DNA of 64,000 nt, taken from positions 97,493,353-97,557,352 of the forward strand of contig OY804580.1 in assembly GCA_963680875.1 (NCBI GenBank), in the 5' to 3' direction. Of the stretch, positions 1-12,489 are shown one piece after another. This stretch comes from Bathymodiolus brooksi. Its lineage: Eukaryota; Mollusca; Bivalvia; Mytilida; Modiolidae. The notes beneath the pieces are model-generated. The model was not told where the DNA came from and made no database searches. It saw nothing but the letters and a program-made list of their open reading frames with translations. Positions within the stretch are counted from its first letter, which is position 1. Every line of letters starts with the position of its first letter. A program made the translations under genes and the position numbers.

Positions 1-2631
1 CAATTCTAAAATACCACGCTGTCGGAACAATTCTAAAATACCACGCTGTCGGAACAATTCTAAAATACCACGCTGTCGGAACAATTCTAAAATACCACGG
101 TGTCGGAACAATTCTAAAATACCACGCTGTCAGAACAATTCTAAAATACCACGCTGTCGAAACAATTCTAAAATACCACACTGTCGAAACAATTCTAAAA
201 TACCACGGTGTCGAAACAATTCTAAAATACCACACTGTCGGAACAATTCTAAAATACCACACTGTCAGAACAATTCTAAAATACCACGCTGTCGGAACAA
301 TTCTAAAATACCACACTGTCAGAACAATTCTAAAATACCACACTGTCGAAACAATTCTAAAATACCACGCTGTCAGAACAATTCTAAAATATCACGCTGT
401 CGGAACAATTCTAAAATACTACACTGTCAGAACAATTCTAAAATACCACGCTGTCGGAACAATTCTAAAATACTACACTGTCGAAACAATTCTAAAATAC
501 CACACTGTCGAAACAATTCTAAAATACCACACTGTCGGAACAATTCTAAATACCACGCTGTCGGAACAATTCTAAAATACTACACTGTCGAAACAATTCT
601 AAAATACCACACTGTCGAAACAATTCTAAAATACCACACTGTCAGAACAATTCTAAAATACCACGCTGTCGGAACAATTCTAAAATACCACACTGTCAGA
701 ACAATTCTAAAATACCACACTGTCGAAACAATTCTAAAATACCACACTGTCAGAACAATTCTAAAATACCACGCTGTCAGAACAATTCTAAAATACCACG
801 CTGTCGGAACAATTCTAAAATACCACACTATCGAAACAATTCTAAAATACCACACTGTCAGAACAATTCTAAAATACCACACTGTCAGAACAATTCTAAA
901 ATACCACACTGTCGAAACAATTCTAAAATACCACACTGTCAGAACAATTCTAAAATACCACACTGTCGAAACAATTCTAAAATACCACGCTGTCGGAACA
1001 ATTCTAAAATACCACGCTGTCGGAACAATTCTAAAATACCACGGTGTTGGAACAATTCTAAAATACCACACTGTCGAAACAATTCTAAAATACCACACTG
1101 TCAGAACAATTCTAAAATACCACACTGTCAGAACAATTCTAAAATACCACACTGTCGAAACAATTCTAAAATACCACACTGTCAGAACAATTCTAAAATA
1201 CCACACTGTCGAAACAATTCTAAAATACCACGCTGTCGGAACAATTCTAAAATACCATGCTGTCGGAACAATTCTAAAATACCACAGTGTCGGAACAATT
1301 CTAAAATACCACACTGTCGAAACAATTCTAAAATACCACGCTGTCGGAACAATTCTAAAATACCACGCTGTCGGAACAATTGTAAAATACCACGCTGTCG
1401 TAACAATTCTAAAATACCACGCTGTCGGAACAATTCTAAAATACCACAGTGTCGGAACAATTCTAAAATACCACACTGTCGAAACAATTCTAAAATACCA
1501 CACTGTCAGAACAATTCTAAAATACCACACTGTCGAAACAATTCTAAAATACCACGCTGTCGGAACAATTCTAAAATACCACGCTGTCGGAACAATTCTA
1601 AAATACCACACTGTCGAAACAATTCTAAAATACCACTGTCGAAACAATTCTAAAATACCACGCTGTAGGAACAATTCTAAAATACCACACTGTCGAAACA
1701 ATTCTAAAATACCACTGTCGAAACAATTCTAAAATACCACACTGTCGAAACAATTCTAAAATACCACACTGTCAGAACAATTCTAAAATACCACGCTGTC
1801 GGAACAATTCTAAAATACCACGCTGTCGAAACAATTCTAAAATACCACACTGTCAGAACAATTCTAAAATACCACACTGTCAGAACAATTCTAAAATACC
1901 ACACTGTCGAAACAATTCTAAAATACCACTGTCGAAACAATTCTAAAATACCACACTGTCGAAACAATTCTAAAATACCACTGTCGAAACAATTCTAAAA
2001 TACCACGCTGTCGAAACAATTCTAAAATACCACTGTCGAAACAATTCTAAAATACCACACTGTCGAAACAATTCTAAAATACCACTGTCGAAACAATTCT
2101 AAAATACCACACTGTCGAAACAATTCTAAAATACCACTGTCGAAACAATTCTAAAATACCACGCTGTCGGAACAATTCTAAAATACCACTGTCGAAACAA
2201 TTCTAAAATACCACACTGTGGGAACAATTCTAAAATACCACGCTGTCGGAACAATTCTAAAATACCACACTGTCGAAACAATTCTAAAATACCACGCTGT
2301 CGAAACAATTCTAAAATACCACTGTCGAAACAATTCTAAAATACCACACTGTCGAAACAATTCTAAAATACCACTGTCGAAACAATTCTAAAATACCACA
2401 CTGTCGAAACAATTCTAAAATACCACTGTCGAAACAATTCTAAAATACCACGCTGTCGGAACAATTCTAAAATACCACTGTCGAAACAATTCTAAAATAC
2501 CACACTGTGGGAACAATTCTAAAATACCACGCTGTCGGAACAATTCTAAAATACCACACTGTCGAAACAATTCTAAAATACCACGCTGTCGAAACAATTC
2601 TAAAATACCACGCTGTCGGAACAATTCTAAA
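1..2631. repeat. 27-bp satellite array A1 (right part, cut by window edge)
   Basis: Nearly 100 head-to-tail units, mostly 27 bp, reading AAAATACCAC then RCTGTCGGAACAATTCT. Many units are decayed at the two CpG sites (CACGCTG to CACACTG; TCGG to TCAG or TCGA). From about 1,620 a 25-bp variant lacking two bases (TACCACTGTC instead of TACCACACTGTC) appears, and from about 1,920 it alternates with 27-bp units. The array ends at about 2,631, where the sequence passes into right-flank sequence of dispersed family A. The left end is outside the window. Long open frames on the minus strand are the repeat read in frame, not a gene. Confidence 0.97.
1920..2624. repeat. 52-bp higher-order repeat (27+25 bp) and 289-bp duplication in array A1
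   Basis: Full-length 27-bp and shortened 25-bp units alternate, giving a 52-bp higher-order period. A rare variant, ACTGTGGGAAC, occurs near 2,215 and again near 2,504 in the same neighbourhood. The two are 289 bp apart, which equals seven 27-bp plus four 25-bp units, so a multi-unit block was duplicated in tandem. Confidence 0.8.
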
Positions 2632-2806
2632 ATTAAATATCAAAATCGTAAAAAGAGACAAATAGATGTCCCTAACACATATACATTACCGCTCTCTGTC
2701 CTGGCACGGTACAAACACATCAATACACGTGGTGGGTGTTATACTAGTTCTATGGGCCCAAACCAGTCCTCTTAATGAAATGATGCGGTCATGCAAGCAA
2801 AATGAC
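2632..2806 (+). repeat. Dispersed family A, right flank of array A1
   Basis: Sequence after the array (AAATATCAAAATCGTA, then CCCTAACACA, CTGGCACGGTAC, ATGGGCCCAAACC, GAAATGATGCGGTCATGC) matches the single-copy family A element at 13,260-13,430 in the same order and orientation. This shows that the array lies inside a dispersed element and is not bounded by unrelated DNA. Confidence 0.8.
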
Positions 2807-3216
2807 AACCCTCACAATCTATTTTGTATCTTCTAGAGATTTTCAATGAACTACAATTTACTGAATAATGTACGTGAATAAACGACAACACGCCAATTAG
2901 AATGATGCAATGAAAGAAGGCTGCCGCTAAAGTACGTAATTTTAAGCAATAAGACCATGTCGACGAATGTTGATCATACCAGTCACATAATTGTTGAGTT
3001 TGTAATATGAGCATGACCCTTATATCGTGGCTCTTACGAAGTTGAGTCATAAGTGACTATCTTTCTATAACCATTGTTCACATCACGAATTTGTTCAATT
3101 TAATGTTGAAAAATCTTCATATTTGTACAGTTTAAGACCAGATATACTGTGTTCAGAAAGAATGTTAGCAATACATTTATTGACTTCTTTTTTCTCCAAA
3201 TATGGTAAATAAAACT
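2807..3216. other. Unrecognised AT-rich DNA
   Basis: No convincing coding frame, RNA gene or known repeat is visible. Short minus-strand open frames here have no recognisable motif. Confidence 0.5.
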
Positions 3217-3362
3217 GTAGAGATCTAATTTAGTGCACACGAGAGGTTTCTGGAATAACCTTCATCAGGTACGTTCAGCGTAAAAATGATTGGGAACGCC
3301 AAACAGTTAAGAGGTTTGGGGAGCAGGAATACCAAAGGGTCTAAACCGATTAAAATTATATA
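3217..3362 (+). repeat. Dispersed family C copy 1
   Basis: Carries the family core TTTCTGGAATAACCTTCATC followed by AGGTACG, preceded by AGATCTAATTTAGTG, and ends with CCAAAGGGTCTAAACCG. The same ordered blocks recur at 25,111, 27,945 and 35,473 and, inverted, at 27,446. No coding capacity; probably a short non-autonomous transposable element. Confidence 0.7.
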
Positions 3363-5102
3363 ATAAACGTTCAATATTGTTGCTCTTTTTCCGATGTTAC
3401 AGCCATCGGGCCTTTATCAATGATTAGTCTATTTTAAAAAATCACATTTTGGTGTCTATACACTTAGTATCGCTTTATAATGTTTATGTGCACCAACTTC
3501 TATGATGTCATAATGTTCGCGAATTTCTTAGATGTAACCATTTTTGCGACTTTGTGCACATAACAAAAAATGATCCATTTCAAAGGATGCACCATTATAT
3601 CTACCAGTGTACCAGTGTAAGTTTATATTGTCCAAGCGTAAACGGCAAATTACTCGCTTTGCTTTGTTCTTCTTTTATCTTACTCATTATTGTTGAGGTA
3701 TATTATGGTAAACTTCATATTTTGTGTATTTATTGGGAATTATTACAGGCTACTGGACCAGGGCTATGAAAAGATTCGCCTTATTCGATCTCTTAAAAAG
3801 TTTATATTCCGATACCAAGATTTTGTCGAAATATATTCCGTCTCTGCAGAGACGATGTTAAACGATGCATTTTCATATAGTGAAAATGTATAAATATAAG
3901 GAAGTCAACGAAAATGTCAAAAATAGTTTTTTATCAATGTGTGACGTAAAGTTGTTTTTGACATTTGCTTCACTGGGTTTGGTACTGCTTTGACAACTAT
4001 TTTACCTATTTTGTTCCAGTATTGTTATAAATACTGTTATAGTGACAGCCGGAACCTTTGAGCTGTAATGAAAGCGGGAGGTTTGGCACTTTAAAATCTG
4101 ATTCAACTCACCATTTCTTTAGAAATGCCTGTACCAAGTCAGGGTCATTACGGTTTTCACAGTTTTCCGGTTGTTGACTGATTTTGTCTGTTTATATACT
4201 TATGAGTTTTGACTCCCTTTGTAAGATTGTTCGGAGTTCGGTAATTTGATTATTACCCTTAATTATCATGATTTCCATATTTTCAGCGAAAATGGTTCTT
4301 GTCAACATTAACGATCATCAGCCTATATATGTATTTGGTCTTAGTTGAACGGTTACAGTACATACCTAGGCTTTGTTAGTGGAATCTATATTTGAACTTA
4401 TCTAGGATAGCCTGCTTCACCAATTCTGACAGTATATCAACTTGTATCTTTCTGTGTAAACTGCATTTCGTTGTGTAAACAAAACATATATGAAAAGAAA
4501 AATTCTTATGAAGATATTAGCACTCGCATTTTCGACATGGAAACAAACTTAGGGGCACACAAGTACAAAAGTTGAGCGAAAATACTTTCTTCGCAATAAA
4601 CATGTCATTTACAATTAGAATATGATATGACTCTAAATGTCACCAGGAAATTACAAAGAATGACACACCACAGCGAAGGTTTTGTCAATTTCACAACAGT
4701 TATATGCACGTGCATATATTGACATTAATCTTCTGCCTCATCGATTGGTCAGTTTTTTAACGAAATAATTACACATTGCTGTTTTTCCATTTCCTACTTC
4801 ACAGAGTAATTATTACAAACACGTTACAGTAGTCTTACAAGATGGCGGATATCCACAATGAAAGCCTTTTCACGCACGGTTCTTGTGATTAGTTGCAAAG
4901 AGCAGCTTGTATTTGATATACTATATTACGTATTGTATGTTTATATAGAGGAAGGGAACTTTTAATATTTTCTTTTATAAGTTTTGTGATATTATAGGCT
5001 TGATGTTTCTGGAAGACACAGTGATAAAAAGAAGAAGAACTTTAATTGTAATTTTTCTCTGCGAAAGGTTTGAAAAAAACCAACGGAATACTCAGAAGCT
5101 GT
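3363..5102. other. Unrecognised intergenic DNA
   Basis: AT-rich and densely stopped in all frames. At 4,100-4,160 a weak inverted match to family A (TGCCTGTACCAAGTCAGG versus TGCCTGTACCGAGCCAGG at 17,648) may be an old fragment. Short plus-strand open frames at 3,554-3,893 show no protein-family motif. Confidence 0.45.
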
Positions 5103-5222
5103 CAATCGAAGGAGGACAGACAATACAACGGCAAAGGGGAAAAGGGCAAAAGGACAAACAATGACCTACAATAGACTACACAGAAAACTAAAGATTAGTG
5201 CTAGAAATCCAAGAAGGTTTGA
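5103..5222 (+). repeat. Dispersed family B fragment
   Basis: Shows the family B signature blocks in order: ATCGAAGGAGGACAGACAA, AAAAGGACAAACAATGA, then CTACACAGAAAACTAAAGAT. The 3' part of the family (the GGGTGAACTCAGGTGCTCC region) is missing here. Confidence 0.75.
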
Positions 5223-5591
5223 TATCACATGAATAATATTGAGTGTATAATTGCTGAACATTAATGCTTAGTGAGGGGCACCGTTTGGTTTTTTTTGTGT
5301 GTTATTTTTTTTAGCTTTGATGACATAAAGCAAAGCTCTTGATCAGATTTTTAATAAAGACCCAGATTATACGGTCTTCATGGCAACAATTCTTTACTCT
5401 TTAATATTGCATCATTAGAGGAAGATCAACGCATTCCAATTGTACAATCTTTAGCTTGACACGACCTGGTATGGGCACATTAAACATTGCACCACCGAGG
5501 TTCATCTAAATATTGCCACAATAATATTGTTCTTTTTTCTTGATAATCTATATATGTTTTAGCATATCTATTTTTAGTTTTATATGTATGT
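5223..5591. other. Unrecognised AT-rich DNA
   Basis: No gene, RNA or repeat recognised; includes a T-rich stretch near 5,290-5,320. Confidence 0.4.
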
Positions 5592-5706
5592 TTGTAGATC
5601 GTTGTTTGTCCTTTTGTACTTTTTCTTTTGGCCATTGTGTTGTCTGTTCTTCTTCGATCTACGGATTCTGATTACCTCCCTTTGGTATCTACAAACTCTT
5701 CTTATG
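5592..5706 (-). repeat. Dispersed family B fragment (inverted)
   Basis: Reverse complement of the family B 5' half: TAGATCGTTGTTTGTCCTTT, GGCCATTGTGTTGTCTGT, TTCTTCGATCTACGGATTCT, GATTACC, CCTTTGGTATCT. Confidence 0.8.
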
Positions 5707-5988
5707 TTCATGAAATATTAATGGCGTACATGTTTTGCATTAAGTAAAAATGTATACCATACAGCGTACATGCATGTTTTGTTTTCTTCACAATGAATGC
5801 ATTTGAGCATCATCCGCCTTTTGACATTTCAAACATTTGCATACTACACAAACCTCAAGTTAGACAATGATAATGGGAGATATCGCTACTACGTGAAACA
5901 TGAGAACCCATCGAACACAATCACTTGCTGTCGAGTACACGATGCTACGGGTGGAATCAATCATCTTAGCTGTGTAGATAGTGTTTTT

Positions 5989-6072
5989 TAGATCATTGTT
6001 TGTCCTTTTTCTTATGACCATTGTGTTGTCTGTCGATTCACGGCTTCTAATTACCCCTTTGTATTTTCAAAC
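5989..6072 (-). repeat. Dispersed family B fragment (inverted)
   Basis: AGATCATTGTTTGTCCTTTT, ACCATTGTGTTGTCTGTC, ACGGCTTCTAATTACCCC. A truncated inverted copy lying about 400 bp from the previous one. The short open frames overlapping it are the element, not a gene. Confidence 0.7.
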
Positions 6073-6744
6073 TTTTATTTACTGCAGCGGTAGAGGGCAT
6101 ATGCAGATGTCAATCAGCCTACCATACCACCATGGCCACGGATACACGAAACCTGTATACTTTACTATTACGAAGAGTTATTTATTATGAAACACGCACG
6201 CGGACATCACTGTTGCAACCGATCCATTGTCAAACGCAGCCACTTACCGCACATAAATATCTTACAAAGTGATTATAAGGCATTAGAAATAATATTTTAG
6301 CTCCCAAGATGTCGATCTTCTAATTATCTCAAAATTTGATTCAAGGCAAGACCCATAAATAATTCAGAAGGAGAGCCATTGGCATTGTAGTTCTCAGTTC
6401 TCCAGCAGGTGTAAATAATAGAGAGAACAAAAGGTCAAAGTAAGCTTCGCATTTGTCTTTCAGTTACAGTCTAAAGCTAGATAATTTACATAGCCTAAGA
6501 AACAAGTAACACATTCAAAGGACGACTGAATTACTGAAAATTAGTGTTTTCAGGGGAAATTAACAATGTTTACAACTATAATACACGTGTATTTGTTGTT
6601 ATTGACAACATCCATTATGTAACAAATGACAATACTACCTTATTTAAGGTAATCGATCTTTTAAGTATATGTTTTGTCTTTCCTGCATCACCGACATGAC
6701 TTTTACCTGACATGATTATCAGTTACACGACGGGCGTCTTATGA
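6073..6744. other. Unrecognised AT-rich DNA
   Basis: No supported feature; all frames are interrupted and no repeat family used elsewhere in the window is visible. Confidence 0.4.
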
Positions 6745-6868
6745 GAAGCAGGAACTGCTTACTCCTCGCGAGGACCTGGATTCATCGCCGGTTTATTTAG
6801 TGGGGTCCATCTTTTTTCTGTGTTGTGTCTTTTCAGTTGTTGTTTGTCTTCGTTTGGAGTCTTCTAAT
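6745..6868 (-). repeat. Dispersed family B copy (inverted, diverged)
   Basis: AGCAGGAACTGCTTACTCCT at the head, TTTAGTGGGGTCCAT in the middle and GTTGTTTGTCTTCGTTTGG at the end follow the reverse-complement order of family B. Internal deletions are evident compared with the copy at 33,742. Confidence 0.6.
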
Positions 6869-7197
6869 CAATGTGTCTTTTGTTAGAAAGAACAGATATG
6901 GATGTAGATCAACATGGGTTGTCCATTCGTGATTAAAACAAACTTTTCCAGAAAAACATAATATGCAATCATTACAAAATGTGCAATCGGAAACAAGCGT
7001 GCAAGCTTTTGATAATCAGTCTCTTTATATATTCATATTCATATCATTAATGGTATTTGTATTTTTTATTTGAGTAATTTGATTTTAAATGTATTTGTGA
7101 ACATCAAAACAAAGATAAATCTAAGGAGTTGAGATCAATTTAAATGTTTCACTCCCGGTTTTAGATGGCTCGTAATGTTCGATATTTAGTTTTATGT

Positions 7198-7392
7198 GTT
7201 GTGTTTTGTAGATTTTTTATTTTTTTACCTTTGTCCCTTTTCTTTTGATCATTGTATTGTTTGTCCTTCTTCGATTTATGGGTTCTGGTATATCCAAATT
7301 TAAAAATTCTTGTCTTTTCATCTTTTCTTCTTTTGGCCATTACATTGTTTGTCTTTCAATTTACGGCTTCTGGTTACCCCATTGGAATCTTT
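7198..7392 (-). repeat. Two family B fragments in tandem (inverted)
   Basis: The block TTTCTTTTGATCATTGTATT, TTGTCCTTCTTCGATTTATG, GGTTCTGG is followed by a second version, TTCTTTTGGCCATTACATTG, TTTGTCTTTCAATTTACGG, CTTCTGGTTACCCC. The two are partial copies of the same region placed head to tail. Overlapping open frames are by-products. Confidence 0.65.
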
Positions 7393-7701
7393 GTTTGTCT
7401 TTCAATGCGATTCTTGTTATTTACATGTAGATGTACATTAGTATCTATATTTATAGAGTTGGCGATAAACAACAATCACTCACTCTTAGATTTACAGGGT
7501 TATATTTTAATTTAGCACGCACTCTTACATTCTCTTCTTTAAGTCATAATCCGGATTTTTCTTAAGTTGATAATCTTATTTGTGAATAAATGTCCTAAAT
7601 CGAAACAAGAAATGTTTTAAGATACAAAAGTGGTAATCATGACTCGTAAATCGAAGAAAGACAGACAATACCATATTTAAAGAATAGGTTTACGTTTATC
7701 C

Positions 7702-7750
7702 CGTTTAACACCACTTTCAACAATATTTCAGTTATACCGTGGTGGCTTTA
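7702..7750 (-). repeat. SINE 3'-end fragment
   Basis: CCACTTTCAACAATATTTCA followed by GTTATACCGTGG is the inverted 3' domain of the tRNA-derived SINE family seen in full at 40,532-40,800. The tRNA head is absent, so this is only a tail fragment. Confidence 0.7.
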
Positions 7751-7875
7751 AAGAATAAAAACATTACCAACTAACGACTGAGTGACATCTACCCTATTAA
7801 ATCTGGGGGAACACAGATGTCCAGAAAGGGGAAGTATGTCTTGCTCCACTTATAGCATCCGTTGTATAACTCCGA

Positions 7876-8074
7876 TGTTAAAGGGAAACTTCGCGATTTT
7901 TTACATGTTAGCTAAATATGTTCCTGGTGATATAAAATACATATTCACAAAGTTTTATCGACATATTTCCACAAATAACGAAGCAAATCGCAAATTTGTA
8001 ATTTTAATTTCTATTTTTTTCATGAGTTGTGACGTTTTAACCCGAAAATTGCATTGTGGAATTGAAATTTAAAG
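7876..8074 (+). repeat. Family D element (AAAGGGAAACTTCGC type)
   Basis: Begins TTAAAGGGAAACTTCGC. The same start occurs in reverse complement at 10,850-10,874 (GGCGAAGTTTCCCTTTAA). The interior is AT-rich and only weakly similar between the two. A 96-codon open frame at 7,782-8,072 overlaps it and is not considered a gene. The 3' limit is uncertain. Confidence 0.45.
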
Positions 8075-10619
8075 TCTGGGTCGCTGATGTTAAATTCGCT
8101 TCATTTAAAGCCTCAGAGGACTGTAATTCAAATCTAATATCCATTGGAAAATTAAATACTGAAGTGAACAGCTACGTACCTTTTTGACAAACAACTTTTT
8201 TAAATGAACAAAATGTTTCATTTCCTTTATATTTACAACGGAAAGAGTGTTTTACAACAGTCACATATATTCACTATATGTAGGATCCCTTTTACAATTA
8301 TGTTCATTTTGTTTTACTGCTAATGTGCTGAAAAATATAATGGATAATTTTGACAACGCGTAACTTGTGTATTGATCGGATTAATAAAATGGGAATTTGA
8401 ATACACACTATTTGCTTTCCAAGACGAGTTGGTAGATCGTTTATTATTTATTAAAAATAAAATGTTTTTAAAACATTAGAATAAATATAATGTTGAAATA
8501 ACAGGAACAATTATAATTATAATTATGTTTTAGATGATAAAAAAGTATACACCATCCTTGAAATTATAACTTTTCATTATTAGAGGCGCCAAATTGGCCT
8601 AACTATATATAGCTGTCTCATCATCATTAATATGTATTCACAATTTTAACGATCGATGTTCATAAAAGATGCTTTAATTTTAATTAAAGAACTAAAAATT
8701 AAAGGTTAGGAGATCGGGTGGCAAATGAGTTTACAGAGTTATTGTTTAAAGAAAAAAACCCTCTTTGCTCAGTGACCCCCAGAAGGCACAAAACCTAAAT
8801 ATATATATTTTTTCAGCTCGGAACCCCGTAAGCAAACTTGAACTATAATTTTGATATCCACTGATATTCATTCAGACAAAGTTCGGAAGAGATCATGATC
8901 ATGAGCGGTATAAACAGATGAAGAGCAGTCAAAATATACAGAGATTAGGCCAGGCCAAATTTACTTCTTGTTCTTCGGATTTTGTGCTAAAAATGTTGGA
9001 GCGAGCAAGTGATTTAAAAATGTTAATTTCTTTTCCTTTTTTTTGTTTGTTAGTCAGTTTTGATGAGCGAAACGTAAAATATTATGCGGAAAATATATTT
9101 CTTATATTTTTCATGTATTTTCAGAAGCGAGAGACCATATTTTAATTTTAAATATTTTATTCTTCAATAAATTAAGGCAAATAATTCCTGAAATAAGAAG
9201 TGAAAGGCGGGATTTACTTATTTTTATTTTCATTCTGAAAACGACAGGTACATTCACACCGGTTCACTCAGCAGGGTACCTAATATTGCGTAATGAGTTT
9301 AGGTCCACACAGGAAGTCGCCAGGCAGAATATACAAGTGTCATTTTACATCCGGTCGATGGGACTCTGACCGAATACTTGAATACATGTGTCACAATCTT
9401 TGGCAATCATCAGAAACGCAATACACATTTTGTGACCCGTTAACGCTACCCGTGACTAGAATAGGAGATGCAATACACATGTTAATGGTTCTTATAGGTG
9501 ATCAAAATACACGACCCTGATCAAGTATACATTAAGAATGGGTGCTAATGCACACTGGCGGATCAAGGGGATGTTCGACAATTTAGTAAAATTCGTGTAT
9601 AAATTGGGTAAAAATTGGCAAACAAGAGACTGGGACCCCGTTTTCAAAACTGCTGGATCCGCGCCTGATGCAGCAATGATTCTGGGGCTATTTTCACAAA
9701 AAAATCTGAAGACCAACATTGATCGTAAGTTATATTGAATTGTTCATTTTTATCTTGATTTTTTTTGTGCCTCATCAGAATGATATAGCATCAACCAAAA
9801 TTATGAAGTAAAGCAGGGTGAACACGGCAGGGTAGAACATTCTTCTTGCAAATCCCAAAAAGCAAAATAGACAAAAACCATTCGTATGCAATTTTTCCTT
9901 ATAAAAACAACAACGATATTTTTTATGACTATTCTGAGATTAATCAGAAGGGTCCGCCAGTTCGAAAGACGTGATTAAAATTTAAAAAAAAATGTTTTCT
10001 TTACGCAGAGACATATTATATGTTACGCTTTGTTCAAATCAGAAATAACCGTTATGAAAACAGATTAATCTTTTTACTGTTGGCGAATTTCCATAAACAA
10101 ATTATTATATTACGTAAGAGATGTACCCTGAAGTTTTGTATAATAAACTTTAAAAGTATTTATAATACTCGTCGTCTGTAATTGTCAAATGAAAACTATT
10201 ACAAATTATATGTTTACATAATCCTCTCAATTTTATGGCTTCCTACCCTGTAACTTTCTGTGCTTTTAGCTAAGAAGCAGAGCTTATGTGTAGCTTTATT
10301 GTAGTGCATGAACGATCGATTACAAAGTGCGATCTTATAAATAATATCATTAAAACAATTTTGCCCCGTAGTATAGGCCTATTTTTATTTTTTTACGAAT
10401 TCATGGCATTGTTCCGATGTCCGTTCTTTTTTTTCACATAATTTCGTAGTTCTTCAATTTTCGAAAAAAATCTTTTGTAAATGTGTCTCATTAAAGACGG
10501 ATCGTTTTCTCCGATTCGTTTGTTTTGCCATAAGTATATAGAAACAAAACGTAAATCTGCAAAAAGTGATTGTGTAATAAATTCATATATTTAGAATAAT
10601 AAGAAAAATAAAAAGAATT
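8075..10619. other. Unrecognised region, slightly GC-richer at 9,240-9,740
   Basis: No supported gene. Between 9,240 and 9,740 base composition is more balanced than the surroundings and there are two short plus-strand open frames (9,293-9,520 and 9,538-9,738). Neither shows a recognisable domain and they are in different frames. It could be an exon or a non-coding transcript, but nothing in the sequence decides this. The remainder is AT-rich and featureless. Confidence 0.4.
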
Positions 10620-10874
10620 ACGCCTGACAAGCCATATCGACACTGAATGAGGACCCCGGTTTTTCACGCTTGTTTTGGGGCGTGGTGGTATTTAGACATC
10701 ACGTGATAATTGGTATCGAGATGCTATCAAAATGGCGACATCCATCTATCGTTGACCGAATTTTAAAATCGATTTCATTCCCTTATAAAACGCTAATATA
10801 CATATAAACACTCATATTTATACATCAGGAAAAACATATAAACAAATATTTTTTTGGCGAAGTTTCCCTTTAAT
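10620..10874 (-). repeat. Family D element (inverted)
   Basis: Ends in GGCGAAGTTTCCCTTTAA, the reverse complement of the family D start at 7,876. The outer limit near 10,620 is a guess based on a change in composition. Confidence 0.4.
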
Positions 10875-11069
10875 ACCCCGATAATTAATGAAGGAGGAAA
10901 GGGTAGAATTTATCAATGATAAACGGTGCAAATCCGTGGTCATCTGGTACACTAACGTACCGTAACAGTTTACCACTTCAAGATGCCCCTGTACACCATT
11001 AGAAATGATGACTTCAAATTTAGATCATAAAATAATACAGAACTTTTAAAATTTTAGCATAAATAAATC

Positions 11070-11160
11070 AATAAGACCAAAAGTCCGCAATACAGATCAA
11101 ACAAATAAACTGTCAAGACAACCAATGGATGAGTTTAGGTGCTCCGGAAGGATAACTTTA
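11070..11160 (+). repeat. Family B 3'-end fragment
   Basis: GATGAGTTTAGGTGCTCCGG followed by AAGGATAAC matches the family B 3' part (compare GATGACTTTAGGTGCTCC at 26,278). The preceding 50 bases are poorly conserved. Confidence 0.6.
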
Positions 11161-11550
11161 TACCGAAACACGTTCAATATTGCTATAAATTATTCGTAGT
11201 TTGTGTCTATATAGTACTTCCAATGATATGCTATAGAATACTCGGCCAAAATGTGTTTCTACCTCCAGGTTAATGTTTTCATCGGGTAGTTATTAATGGA
11301 TCACGCTCCCCCTTTTTTTTCTTAATAAAAAATGAATTATTCCCACATATAACCATAGATAATGACCCTGATACAGTATCCTAAGTGAATGGTGGCAGTA
11401 TAATCAGCCTTCATCATATCGAACATGTATTTGACTAATTGCTGTGATAATGATGAGTAAAACAACTCACTGTAGTGCAACCTATCTACCATCCATTGCT
11501 GTTCAATTGTCTTTATCAAGCACTTAAAGGTAGATGATATATGGGTCTGT

Positions 11551-11751
11551 GTCTCGGTTTGATTATGGTGTTTGGTGGAGGAAACCAGAGAAATCCACCG
11601 ACATGCCGCAAGTCCCTGACAAATTTCATCACATATTGTTGTATCGTGTACACCTCACCTGAGCCGGGTTCGAACTCACAACGTTAGTGGTGATCAGCAC
11701 TGATTGAATAGGTAGTTATAAATCCAACTACCATATGACCACGATGGCCCC
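11551..11751 (-). repeat. tRNA-derived SINE, 3' end missing
   Basis: Read on the minus strand: GGGGCCATCGTGGTCATATG, a head with box-B-like GTGAGTTCGAACCCGG, then AGGTGTACACGATACAACA, GTCAGGGACTTGCGGCA and GGTTTCCTCCACCAAACACC. Same order as the copies at 12,588 and 17,974, but the CCACTTTCAACAATATTTC end is missing. Confidence 0.75.
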
Positions 11752-12204
11752 AGAAAACAACAAATACCACAACCCAGGACAAACTCTTATCTTAACATTG
11801 TATTAAAAGAAACAACATCGATACAACCAACACACACATAGAGATAGACGATGAATGGATATGTGTATCAGAAAACATTAATTGTTGGTTTATGTATATT
11901 TTAAGATCTTGTAACACTATTAAGACGATATAATGTCAATTTATAAATAAAAGATCTATTAAAAATAGAAGGTAATTAAATATTTTGTTTGCCATTAAAA
12001 TGGGATTTTATCTGGTAGGAAATATCACACTGGTAACCTATTGTACAAATATAAGGACCGCAAATATTTAAAACATTCAGGTCTAGATATTTGCAATGGA
12101 AATAAAAATCCAGTTCGATGAGCAATCTAGTAAGAATAAACAAAGTGTAAAGATTAATACAGAATAAACAGGGTATAAGCGGTTAATATCACTCGATGCA
12201 TAAC
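11752..12204. other. Unrecognised AT-rich DNA
   Basis: No feature supported between the SINE and the MITE that follows. Confidence 0.4.
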
Positions 12205-12489
12205 TTAGGGAACGACCATTTAACTTGAAAGGGGGGGGGGGGGGAGGGGGTTATGTTTTTTTTTTCTAAAAGAATGTTCTGATTCCCAATGTTGCTGAAA
12301 AAAATATAATAAATATGGTGGAGGAAAATAAAATAATCTGATTCAGAGTGTTTGTCATACAACCTAATGTTGAATTCTGAAAAAAAAATATTCTAACTCT
12401 CGTGTTGTCCGAGAAATAATTTCTGAACGAAACAAAAACCATAACCCCCCCCCCCCCTCCCCTGCAAGTTAAATGGTCGATCCCCTAGC
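12205..12489. mobile_element. MITE-like element with G-tract terminal inverted repeats
   Basis: The left end TAGGGAACGACCATTTAACT is followed by TGAAA and a G-run ending GAGGGGGTTATG. The right end is its inverse: CATAA, a C-run with CTCCCC, TGCAAGTTAAATGGTCGATC, CCCTA. The arms align over roughly 40-50 bp with few mismatches. The 180-bp interior has no coding capacity. TA at both outer edges could be the target duplication. A decayed relative of one end lies at 25,245-25,285. Confidence 0.8.

Noticed and set aside
1..2631. CRISPR array (short direct repeats)
   Set aside because: Units are contiguous with no unique spacers, and the genomic context is eukaryotic. The same applies to the 29-bp and 70-bp arrays.
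9293..9738. Possible two-exon gene in the slightly GC-richer stretch
   Set aside because: The two frames differ and no convincing splice signals or protein family could be recognised.
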